5,425 nucleotides of DNA from Proteobacteria bacterium UBA964 (lineage in GTDB: Bacteria; Pseudomonadota; Gammaproteobacteria; Steroidobacterales; Steroidobacteraceae). The notes under the pieces are model-generated. The model made no database searches, was not told where the DNA came from, and saw only the letters and a list, made by a program, of their open reading frames with translations. Position numbers and translations under genes: made by a program. Numbering within the stretch: position 1 is the first letter of the stretch; each line of letters begins with the position of its first letter. Below are positions 1-4,959 of this stretch, piece after piece. The stretch spans positions 1-5,425 of the forward strand of contig DBCG01000037.1 in NCBI GenBank assembly GCA_002292945.1, in the 5' to 3' direction.

Positions 1-454
1 GAGCGGGTTCCGGACTCAGTTCGGGGCTGAGCGCCGCGAGACTCCAAACCCGGCGTTCGGCGCGACGCACGATGGTGCGAGCGAGGTGACAGGCCGCCGC
101 TGCGGGGCCACCGCCCGGCAGGATGAAATCTTTGAGTGCCGGCAGCGGGTCGTTGAAGGCGTCCAGCTCTTGCTCGAGGCGATCGATCTGCGCCGCTGTG
201 ATGAGCTGCATGCCGGGGATGCAGAGTTCACCGCCGAGGTCGAACAGGTCGTGCTGCACCGCGATGAGGCAGGAGGCCACGGCCGGGGGCAGGCCGGGCA
301 CCGCAAGCACCATGCCGATGGCGCTGTTGGCTTCGTCGACCGTGCCATAGGCTTCGACGCGCGCAGCGTCCTTCGGGACACGGGTCCCGTCGCCGAGGCC
401 GGTGGTGCCATCGTCGCCGGTGCGCGTATAGATCTTGCTCAAACGGTTGCCCAT
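1..454 (-). CDS. PduO-type cob(I)yrinic acid a,c-diamide / cob(I)alamin adenosyltransferase, 3' end cut by the window edge
   Basis: Transfers the 5'-deoxyadenosyl group of ATP to cob(I)alamin to make coenzyme B12, in the cytoplasm; the family is trimeric. Reading leftward from ATG at 454 gives 151 open codons without a stop. Near the N-terminus is the ATP-binding motif YTRTGDDGTTGLGDG (residues 9-23), then EAYGTVDEANS (34-44), DLFDLGGELC (69-78), and FILPGGGP (110-117) leading into HLARTIVRRAERR (123-135). That last stretch holds the arginines and glutamate (R126, R130, E133) typical of the active site. The family is usually about 180-195 residues, so roughly 30-40 residues lie beyond the edge. 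One small deviation is GGGPAAAAC where GGTPAAAAL is common. There is no Shine-Dalgarno before the ATG, but an extended -10 sits 7 nt upstream, so the transcript may be leaderless. The gene is divergent from the phosphatase at 501. The family call is firm; PduO or CobO-replacement naming is open. Confidence 0.93.
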   Translation of the reverse strand, partial: MGNRLSKIYTRTGDDGTTGLGDGTRVPKDAARVEAYGTVDEANSAIGMVLAVPGLPPAVASCLIAVQHDLFDLGGELCIPGMQLITAAQIDRLEQELDAFNDPLPALKDFILPGGGPAAAACHLARTIVRRAERRVWSLAALSPELSPEPA

Positions 455-461
455 GGAAGTT

Positions 462-490
462 AGGATACCATCCGCACCCGTCGTCCTGAA
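462..490 (-). promoter_or_regulatory. Predicted promoter of the adenosyltransferase gene (extended -10)
   Basis: On the minus strand the spacer reads TGGTATCCT (470 down to 462), a TGn-extended -10 with hexamer TATCCT (4 of 6 consensus bases). A weak -35, TTCAGG (490-485, 3 of 6), lies exactly 17 bp upstream. The hexamer ends 7 nt before the ATG at 454, so initiation would fall at or just before the start codon. The absence of a Shine-Dalgarno agrees with that. This is prediction from spacing and consensus only. Confidence 0.45.
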
Positions 491-494
491 GGAG
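488..494 (+). promoter_or_regulatory. Shine-Dalgarno deciding the GTG start of the phosphatase
   Basis: GAAGGAG lies 6 nt before the GTG at 501. It is the strongest ribosome-binding site in the window. It selects GTG 501 over two upstream in-frame starts, TTG 435 and ATG 453, which lie inside the divergent adenosyltransferase gene or its start codon. Confidence 0.8.
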
Positions 495-500
495 CGTCCC

Positions 501-1274
501 GTGCCGTCACCCGAACTGCAGGCTGCGCTCGAGGCCGCCGAAGCCGCCTCCGTCGTCGTCCGTGAACTCTACCGGCGCAACCTCGCGGTCACCACCAAGG
601 CCGACCGATCGCCGGTGACCGAGGCCGATGTGCTGGCCGAGCAGGCGATCCGCGGGGTCCTGTCACGGCACTTCCCGTCCTACGGCTTCTTCGGGGAAGA
701 GACCGGCCGGCATGGGATGGATGCGGAAAGCATCTGGCTCGTCGATCCCATCGACGGCACCAAATCGTTCGTACGCGAGACGCCGTTCTTCTCGACCCAG
801 ATCGCGTTGCTGCGTGGCGACCGGCTGGTGCTCGGTGTGTCGGCTGCCCCGGCATACGGCGAGCTCGCTTGGGCGGAGCGCGGTGCGGGCGCCTGGCTGG
901 ATGGCCGACGCATCCGGGTCAGTGCGGTGTCGCGCCTCGACGCCGCGATGCTCTCAACGGGCAACCTCAAAACTCTCGCGGCCGGTCCTGGTTGGACGCG
1001 TTTCGGACAGCTGGTCACCGAAGTCGACCGGTTGCGCGGGTACGGGGATTTCGTGCACTACCATCTGCTCGCGCGCGGCGCGCTCGATGCCGTGGTCGAA
1101 TCCGACGTGAACATCCTCGACATCGCCGCGCTGTCGGTGATCGTGGAAGAGGCGGGCGGTCGCTTCACGGACCTTGAGGGTGCACCGGTGACGCTCGATA
1201 CGACCTCGGTGCTGGCCACCAACGGCCCGCTGCACGGGGAGATCTGCCGGCGGCTCGCCGGCGACGGGATCTAG
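501..1274 (+). CDS. Inositol-monophosphatase-family phosphatase (HisN/CysQ-like)
   Basis: A Mg2+-dependent phosphomonoesterase of the IMPase fold, 257 residues from GTG 501. The metal-site motifs are complete: FGEE (residues 64-67, ligand E66), WLVDPIDGTKSF (79-90, ligands D82 and D85), and the second aspartate D207 in NILDIAAL followed by VEEAGG (215-220). The usual tryptophan of the WDxAA motif is replaced by leucine (LDIAA). The family signature GAGAWLDGRRIRVS (128-141) is also present. DPIDGTKSF followed by PFFSTQIALL resembles both histidinol-phosphatases of the HisN type and CysQ, the 3'(2'),5'-bisphosphate nucleotidase. SuhB-like inositol phosphatases usually have DPLDGTxNF. The substrate cannot be settled by reading: histidinol phosphate, 3'-phosphoadenosine 5'-phosphate and inositol phosphate are all possible, and no his or cys genes are adjacent. 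The GTG start is set by GAAGGAG at 488-494. The stop overlaps the stop of convergent pdxH. Confidence 0.88.
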   Translation: MPSPELQAALEAAEAASVVVRELYRRNLAVTTKADRSPVTEADVLAEQAIRGVLSRHFPSYGFFGEETGRHGMDAESIWLVDPIDGTKSFVRETPFFSTQIALLRGDRLVLGVSAAPAYGELAWAERGAGAWLDGRRIRVSAVSRLDAAMLSTGNLKTLAAGPGWTRFGQLVTEVDRLRGYGDFVHYHLLARGALDAVVESDVNILDIAALSVIVEEAGGRFTDLEGAPVTLDTTSVLATNGPLHGEICRRLAGDGI

Positions 1275-1972
1275 GGTTGAAGCCGCGTGGCGCGCCACTC
1301 GCCGGCGCTGGCGGGCGGCGCATCGAGATCCGTCCACTGCAGTTGCCGTACCCAGCGGGCGCGATCGTGGATGCGCGATTCGCCCTCCACCCAAAGTTCG
1401 ACGGCCTCCGCATAGACATGGTATCCGCCCCAGTTCGGCGGGCGCGGGATGTCCGCGCCGACTCCGGCATGGGCAGGGTCGTCCTCGGGCCCGGGCACCG
1501 GCGTACCGAAGCGCTGTGCGGTCGACACCATCGCCGCCTCGAGGTCGGCACGCGATCCGACCGGCTCGCTCTGTGCGCTCGCCCACGCCCCGATGCGCCG
1601 TTGCCAGGGTCGGGTGCGGAAATAGGCGTCGCTTTCGCTTGCCGGGGCGCGCACCGCGCGTCCCTCGATACGCACCTGGCGATGCAGGTGGTCCCAATGC
1701 ATCACGAGGGCGACCCTCGGGCTCGCTGCGAGCTCGCGTCCCTTGCGTGAAGAGTAGTTGCTGTAGAAGCCCGCGTAGCCCGGTTCGACCACGATTTCCT
1801 TGCAGAGCACCACCCGCGCCGAGGGTTGACCATCGGTGCCGACGGTCGCGACCACCATCGCGTTGGGGTTCGGTTGATCGCGGCGTGAACGCGCGGTCGC
1901 CAGCCACTCTGCGGCGAGGGTGAGCGGTTCCGCGGGCAGCGGGTCGGGCAGGAACTGGGGGGGCAGGGGCAT
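1271..1972 (-). CDS. pdxH: Pyridoxamine/pyridoxine 5'-phosphate oxidase
   Basis: Oxidises pyridoxine or pyridoxamine 5'-phosphate to pyridoxal 5'-phosphate with FMN and O2; a cytosolic dimer and the last step of PLP supply and salvage. The 233-residue product shows ARVVLCKE (52-59, with R53 and K58 for FMN/PLP), YSSRKGREL (73-81), HRQVRIEG (97-104), YFRTRP (117-122), GAWASAQS (128-135), PNWGGY (179-184) and LWVEGESRIHDR (193-204, with W194, R200, H202, R204), ending in RLQP. Two oddities stand out. R125 occupies the position aligned with E. coli Ser137, a PLP-phosphate contact. About 13 extra residues precede PNWGGY (around 158-178), making it longer than the 218-residue E. coli enzyme. ATG 1972 is the only close start, since an in-frame TAA lies at 1984-1982. 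No Shine-Dalgarno is visible. A PhzG-like or divergent PNPOx subfamily is possible, but the fold is not in doubt. Confidence 0.9.
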   Translation of the reverse strand: MPLPPQFLPDPLPAEPLTLAAEWLATARSRRDQPNPNAMVVATVGTDGQPSARVVLCKEIVVEPGYAGFYSNYSSRKGRELAASPRVALVMHWDHLHRQVRIEGRAVRAPASESDAYFRTRPWQRRIGAWASAQSEPVGSRADLEAAMVSTAQRFGTPVPGPEDDPAHAGVGADIPRPPNWGGYHVYAEAVELWVEGESRIHDRARWVRQLQWTDLDAPPASAGEWRATRLQP

Positions 1973-1978
1973 GGGCGG

Positions 1979-1987
1979 ATGTTAGCA
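1979..1987 (-). promoter_or_regulatory. Predicted extended -10 of pdxH
   Basis: The minus strand reads TGCTAACAT (1987 to 1979), a TGn-extended -10 with hexamer TAACAT (4 of 6). It ends 6 nt before the pdxH ATG, so RNA would start at about the A of the start codon (leaderless). The -35 region at 17 bp spacing, TTAGGG, is poor; extended -10 promoters tolerate that. Confidence 0.45.
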
Positions 1988-1988
1988 T
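1980..1988 (+). promoter_or_regulatory. Predicted extended -10 of the aroQ-tyrA operon, overlapping that of pdxH
   Basis: The plus strand reads TGTTAGCAT, a TGn-extended -10 with hexamer TAGCAT (4 of 6), in the same bases that form the pdxH -10 on the other strand. No -35 is recognisable. Initiation near 1995 would give a leader of about 40 nt before the ATG at 2035. TAATAC at 2005-2010 is a weaker alternative. Confidence 0.4.
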
Positions 1989-2034
1989 CGGCATGTCCCA
2001 TCCCTAATACCCACGCCGCAGGGCGTCCCACAGC

Positions 2035-3147
2035 ATGGCCAGCCTCGACGAACTCCGCCGCCACCTTGACGACCTCGACGATCGGCTCATCGAGCTCATC
2101 GCCGATCGACAACGCACCAGTCGCGAGATCGCGCGGGTCAAGCGCAGCACCGGACATCCGACGCGCGACTATGGTCGCGAGCGGGAGGTGATCCTCGGTG
2201 CGCGCGCCACCGCCGCGAAACACGGCGTACCGCCAGCGGTCGCCGAGGAGTTGATGCGGCTCTTGATCCGCAGTTCGCTCGCGACCCAAGAGCGGGCGAG
2301 CGTCGCGGCACAGGGGCAGGGCAGCGGCCGGCGCGCTTTGGTGATAGGCGGAGCGGGCAAGCTCGGTCGTTGGTTCGCCGAGTTCCTGTTGTCGCAGGGA
2401 TTCGCGGTCGAAGTGGCCGACCCCGCGGGTGCGCCCGAGGGCACGGTGCCGCTTGCCGACTGGCAGCACGCCGATCTCGGTCACGATTTCATCGTCGTGG
2501 CGACGCCGCTCGGTCGTACCGACGCCGTGCTGCGTGAACTCGCCCTGCGTCGACCACCCGGCGTGATCTTCGACCTCGGTTCGCTGAAATCGCCGTTGCG
2601 CGGCGGGCTGCTGGCCCTGCGCTCGCACGGCTGCCGGGTGACTTCGGTGCATCCCATGTTCGGTCCCGACACCGAACTGCTTTCCGGTCGCCACGTCGTG
2701 TTCGTCGATCTCGGCCATGCCGAGGCGTTGCAGTCGGCGCGCGATCTGTTCGCTTCGACCATGGTCGAGCAGGCGGTGATGAGCCTCGATGAGCACGACC
2801 GTCTGATCGCCTATGTGCTCGGCCTGTCGCATGCGCTCAACATCGCGTTCTTCACCGCGCTCGCCGGCAGCGGCGAGGCCGCGCCGCGTCTCGCGCAGCT
2901 CTCGAGCACGACCTTCGACGCGCAGCTCGATGTCGCCACGCGCGTCGCGCAGGAAAGCCCTGAGCTCTACTTCGAGATCCAGAGCCTCAATGATTACGGC
3001 GCGGAATCCTTGGAGGCGCTGGCGCGCGCGGTCGAATCGCTGCGTCGGGCGGTGCTTGCACAGGACGAGGTCGCCTTCACGGCGTTGATGCGGCAAGGGC
3101 GCGAGTACCTGGAGGATCGCCGTAGCCGCCAGGCCACGCGGGCGTGA
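2035..3147 (+). CDS. tyrA: Bifunctional chorismate mutase / prephenate dehydrogenase (T-protein)
   Basis: Converts chorismate to prephenate, then NAD+-dependently to 4-hydroxyphenylpyruvate, for tyrosine synthesis. The 370 residues comprise an AroQ chorismate mutase domain (about 1-90), a short linker, a Rossmann domain (about 100-200) and an all-helical TyrA dimerisation domain. Mutase residues aligned with the EcCM active site are present: R8, R25, K36, D45, E49 and Q85. The nucleotide site is GGAGKLG (105-111), and the catalytic-histidine motif is HPMFGPD (206-212, H206). HD in DEHDR (254-255) and the prephenate-binding arginine aligned with E. coli R294 (R303, in ATRVAQ) are kept. The position aligned with E. 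coli R286 appears to be D295. H266 aligns with E. coli H257, reported to matter in tyrosine inhibition. ATG 2035 has only a weak AGGG 11 nt upstream. It heads a run with rppH, overlapping by 4 nt. Confidence 0.93.
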   Translation: MASLDELRRHLDDLDDRLIELIADRQRTSREIARVKRSTGHPTRDYGREREVILGARATAAKHGVPPAVAEELMRLLIRSSLATQERASVAAQGQGSGRRALVIGGAGKLGRWFAEFLLSQGFAVEVADPAGAPEGTVPLADWQHADLGHDFIVVATPLGRTDAVLRELALRRPPGVIFDLGSLKSPLRGGLLALRSHGCRVTSVHPMFGPDTELLSGRHVVFVDLGHAEALQSARDLFASTMVEQAVMSLDEHDRLIAYVLGLSHALNIAFFTALAGSGEAAPRLAQLSSTTFDAQLDVATRVAQESPELYFEIQSLNDYGAESLEALARAVESLRRAVLAQDEVAFTALMRQGREYLEDRRSRQATRA

Positions 3148-3710
3148 GCGACCATATCGACCGTGACGGCTTCCGTGCCAACGTCGGCATCGTGCTGATG
3201 CAGGAGAGCGGTTGCGTGTTCCTCGGTCAGCGCATCGGGGGCAAGGGCTGGCAGTTCCCGCAAGGGGGCATCCGCCTCGGCGAGACCCTCGAGCAGGCGA
3301 TGTTCCGCGAACTCGGCGAGGAGATCGGTCTTGGGCCCGCCGACGTCGAGGTGCTCGGGGTGACCCCTCATTGGTTGCGATACCGTTTACCTGCCCGCTT
3401 GGTGCGCCGCGACCAGTCGCCGGTGTGCATCGGCCAAAAACAGCGTTGGTACCTGCTGCGCAGCCGGGTGCAGGATCCGTCGTTCCGCTTCGACTCCACC
3501 GGCGAGCCCGAGTTCGCCGGCTGGCGCTGGGCGGACTATTGGGACCCGGTCCGCGAAGTGATCCATTTCAAACGCCAGGTCTACGAGCGCGCCCTCCACG
3601 ATCTCGGGCGCATGGCGTTTCCGGGCGGTCTGCCGCCCTATCCCGTCTGGTGGGAGAGCCGCGCGCCGAAGCGTGCCGCCAAGCGTTCACCCGACGAGCC
3701 CAAAGGCTGA
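3144..3710 (+). CDS. rppH: RNA 5'-pyrophosphohydrolase (Nudix)
   Basis: Removes pyrophosphate from the triphosphorylated or diphosphorylated 5' end of mRNA, which exposes it to RNase E. The 188-residue protein opens with DGFRANVGIVL (8-18), followed by GWQFPQGGI (35-43). The Nudix box is complete at 41-63 (G41, E47, R55, E56, E59, E60, G62). Family-specific stretches follow: HWLRYRLPARLVRRD, CIGQKQRWYLL, and EFAGWRWADYW, then VREVIHFKRQVY. All of these match RppH rather than generic Nudix hydrolases. The C-terminal tail of about 25 residues (AKRSPDEPKG end) is basic and probably disordered. The start is GTG 3144, whose bases overlap the tyrA stop as GTGA, so translation is probably coupled. 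There is no strong Shine-Dalgarno; CAGG lies 11 nt upstream. Linkage to tyrA looks like an operon convenience rather than a pathway. Confidence 0.95.
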   Translation: MSDHIDRDGFRANVGIVLMQESGCVFLGQRIGGKGWQFPQGGIRLGETLEQAMFRELGEEIGLGPADVEVLGVTPHWLRYRLPARLVRRDQSPVCIGQKQRWYLLRSRVQDPSFRFDSTGEPEFAGWRWADYWDPVREVIHFKRQVYERALHDLGRMAFPGGLPPYPVWWESRAPKRAAKRSPDEPKG

Positions 3711-3716
3711 GTTCTC

Positions 3717-4442
3717 ATGGCGCGTCCTTCCCAGCCTTTGGTGCTCCGTGGGCCGGCCTGGCTGGGCAGCCCCTGGGGCGTCGCGCTCGGGGTGTCGTTG
3801 GTGCTCGCGACGCTCGCGGGTGTCTATGCGATCGGTCGTGCTCAGGCCACCTTCGATGGCCGCGCAGCGATCGCCGACGAAGCCGGGCTGCGCGCTGCGC
3901 TGACGGCACGCGAGGCCGAGGTGGCGAAGCTGCGCCGCGAGGTGGCCGAACTCGACACGCTCAAGGTCGCGCAGGAGCGCGAACGGCAGGAGGTCTCGCG
4001 CACCATCGGTGAACTGCAGGCTGAGGTGGCCCGCCAATCCCAGCAACTCGAGTTCCTGCGCGGTGTCGTCGGCCGAGCGGGTCCAGCAGCAGAGGTCACG
4101 ATCCGTCAGGTGAGGGTGATCGCGAGCGCGGCACCGGGGCGGTACCGATTGCGCATCGCCCTGGCGCAGCCGGGCCGGCCTGATCGCACCGTGGCCGGCA
4201 GCGTCCGGGTGGGCGTCGAGGGGCAGCGTGGTGGGCGGACGGTGCGGCTCGATCTGCGGGAAGTCACCGCGCAGCGCGTCGCGCAGTTGCCGTATCGGTT
4301 CCAATATTTCGAGAACATCGAGGTGGAGCTCGTGCTGCCGAACGGTTTTTCCCCGGAGCGTGTGGTGGTGGACGTCCGCCCGGCGGGGCGTAATGTCCCG
4401 CCGGCTGCCCAGACGGTGCTCTGGTCGATCGACCCGGCGTAG
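3717..4442 (+). CDS. Membrane-anchored coiled-coil protein of unknown function (DUF6776-like)
   Basis: A 241-residue protein without a known enzymatic motif. In order: a short N-terminus with R3 and R11, one transmembrane helix at about 20-39 (WGVALGVSLVLATLAGVYAI), a heptad-rich coiled coil at about 52-118 (alternating leucines, E, R and Q), and a C-terminal beta-rich domain at about 125-241. The C-terminal domain has a VTIRQVRVIAS strand and the pattern RFQYFENIEVELVLPNGF followed by PERVVVDVRP. By the positive-inside trend the coiled coil would be periplasmic, but R41 directly after the helix weakens that prediction. From memory the architecture and its place before a bactofilin and erpA resemble DUF6776 proteins of Pseudomonas and relatives; I could not check this by search. 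It starts 6 nt after the rppH stop, with AAAGG 10 nt upstream of ATG. I infer a partner of the bactofilin, but the role is unknown. Confidence 0.82.
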   Translation: MARPSQPLVLRGPAWLGSPWGVALGVSLVLATLAGVYAIGRAQATFDGRAAIADEAGLRAALTAREAEVAKLRREVAELDTLKVAQERERQEVSRTIGELQAEVARQSQQLEFLRGVVGRAGPAAEVTIRQVRVIASAAPGRYRLRIALAQPGRPDRTVAGSVRVGVEGQRGGRTVRLDLREVTAQRVAQLPYRFQYFENIEVELVLPNGFSPERVVVDVRPAGRNVPPAAQTVLWSIDPA

Positions 4443-4448
4443 TATCCT
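4440..4448 (+). promoter_or_regulatory. Possible -10 region of the bactofilin gene, built on the preceding stop codon
   Basis: TAGTATCCT begins with the TAG stop of the upstream gene. It can be read as -10 TAGTAT (4440-4445) or TATCCT (4443-4448). The second hexamer is identical to the one proposed for the adenosyltransferase. No -35 of any quality lies 16-18 bp upstream, so this is tentative. Initiation would fall about 35-40 nt before the ATG at 4492. Confidence 0.3.
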
Positions 4449-4460
4449 GTCCTGGCATGT

Positions 4461-4472
4461 CCGCTTCGGCGG
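4461..4472 (+). other. Small UUCG-tetraloop hairpin in the bactofilin leader
   Basis: CCGC TTCG GCGG forms a 4-bp all-GC stem closed by C-G over a UUCG loop, a very stable RNA tetraloop. It ends 8 nt before the Shine-Dalgarno GAGGAG (4481-4486). No U-tract follows, so it is not an intrinsic terminator. It may protect the 5' end or position the ribosome, or it may be chance in GC-rich DNA. Confidence 0.4.
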
Positions 4473-4480
4473 TCCCGCAT

Positions 4481-4486
4481 GAGGAG
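4481..4486 (+). promoter_or_regulatory. Shine-Dalgarno of the bactofilin gene
   Basis: GAGGAG sits 5 nt before ATG 4492. It fixes this start over the out-of-frame ATG at 4457. It is one of only two strong ribosome-binding sites in the window. Confidence 0.75.
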
Positions 4487-4491
4487 ACCCG

Positions 4492-4950
4492 ATGTTCTCG
4501 CGACGAAAGCAGCCCGTCCCCGGGCGGATCGACACCTTGATCGCCCGCGGCGCCGTGCTGCAGGGTGACCTCGCGTTCGCCGGCGGTCTGCATCTCGACG
4601 GTCGGGTTGTCGGGCGTCTCTCTGCCACGCCCGACGCGGCGTCAGCCACGCTTTGGGTCGGTGAGCCGGGCAGCGTCGAGGGGGGCGTGGAGGCGCGGCA
4701 TGTCGTGATCCACGGCACCATCAAGGGCGATGTCCACGGCACCGAACGAGTGGTGCTGGGTGCGACCGCACGCATCACCGGTGATGTCCATTACGGCGCC
4801 ATCGAGATGACGCTGGGCGCCCGGGTCGATGGCAAGTTGGTGCCGAGCAGCCCGGCCTCTGGAGCGGCGGCCGCCGATGTGCCGATGTCGAACTCACCCG
4901 GCGGGGCGCCGGCGCTCGCAACTTTTGACCCTGCAAGCCCGCGGGCCTAG
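4492..4950 (+). CDS. Bactofilin (polymer-forming cytoskeletal protein, DUF583)
   Basis: Bactofilins self-assemble without nucleotide into filaments at the inner face of the membrane and scaffold cell-wall enzymes. The 152-residue product begins MFSRRKQ. This resembles the short N-terminal membrane-targeting motif of bactofilins (an M-F start followed by basic residues, as in Caulobacter BacA). The beta-helix core spans about 13-117: DTLIARGAVLQGDL, then repeated G-x-h-x-G-x-h turns (GGLHLDGRVVGRL, GSVEGGVEARHVVIHG, TIKGDVHG, ARITGDVHYG, LGARVDGKL). The tail (118-152) is rich in Ala, Pro and Ser and likely disordered, as in the family. The length is typical. It lies 49 bp after the coiled-coil membrane protein and 9 bp before erpA. 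I infer that the upstream protein is a membrane partner; no M23 peptidase, a frequent bactofilin neighbour, is visible here. Confidence 0.92.
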   Translation: MFSRRKQPVPGRIDTLIARGAVLQGDLAFAGGLHLDGRVVGRLSATPDAASATLWVGEPGSVEGGVEARHVVIHGTIKGDVHGTERVVLGATARITGDVHYGAIEMTLGARVDGKLVPSSPASGAAAADVPMSNSPGGAPALATFDPASPRA

Positions 4951-4953
4951 ACT
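4925..4953 (+). promoter_or_regulatory. Promoter of erpA with near-consensus -35 and -10, predicted leaderless
   Basis: TTGACC (4925-4930, 5 of 6 of consensus) is separated by exactly 17 bp from TAGACT (4948-4953, 4 of 6). The -10 ends 6 nt before the erpA ATG at 4960, so the +1 base would be the A of the start codon. No Shine-Dalgarno exists in the 9-nt gap, which fits leaderless translation. The -35 and spacer lie inside the bactofilin reading frame, and the first three bases of the -10 are its TAG stop codon. This is the best promoter in the window. Confidence 0.7.
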
Positions 4954-4959
4954 ACCGAT

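Noticed and set aside
86..463. Plus-strand frames opposite the adenosyltransferase
   Set aside because: The minus strand encodes continuous PduO-type motifs from 454 to the edge; the plus frames show none.
435..500. Upstream in-frame starts (TTG 435, ATG 453) for the phosphatase
   Set aside because: They lack a ribosome-binding site and overlap the divergent gene or its start codon; GTG 501 has GAAGGAG at ideal spacing and gives the usual family length.
954..1994. Minus-strand open frame of 346 codons overlapping pdxH in another frame
   Set aside because: The pdxH frame contains all PNPOx motifs in order; this one is a shifted shadow that also runs through the phosphatase gene.
1993..2007. 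Mini-ORF MSHP-stop upstream of tyrA as an attenuator leader peptide
   Set aside because: It has no Tyr or Phe codons, no terminator/antiterminator hairpins, and probably lies at the very 5' edge of the transcript.
1702..3096. Long open frame (464 codons) on the minus strand across pdxH's start and the tyrA gene
   Set aside because: It is antisense to a tyrA frame with full catalytic motifs, its translation is Arg/His-rich with no family match, and such frames are expected in GC-rich coding DNA.
4380..4404. 8-bp perfect stem CCGGCGGG / CCCGCCGG with a 9-nt loop as a terminator
   Set aside because: It lies inside the coiled-coil gene, encodes conserved-looking protein sequence, and is not followed by a U-tract.
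3687..4778. Minus-strand open frame of 363 codons opposite the coiled-coil and bactofilin genes
   Set aside because: Low-complexity Arg/Pro/Thr-rich translation without motifs; the sense strand holds two coherent genes with matching starts.
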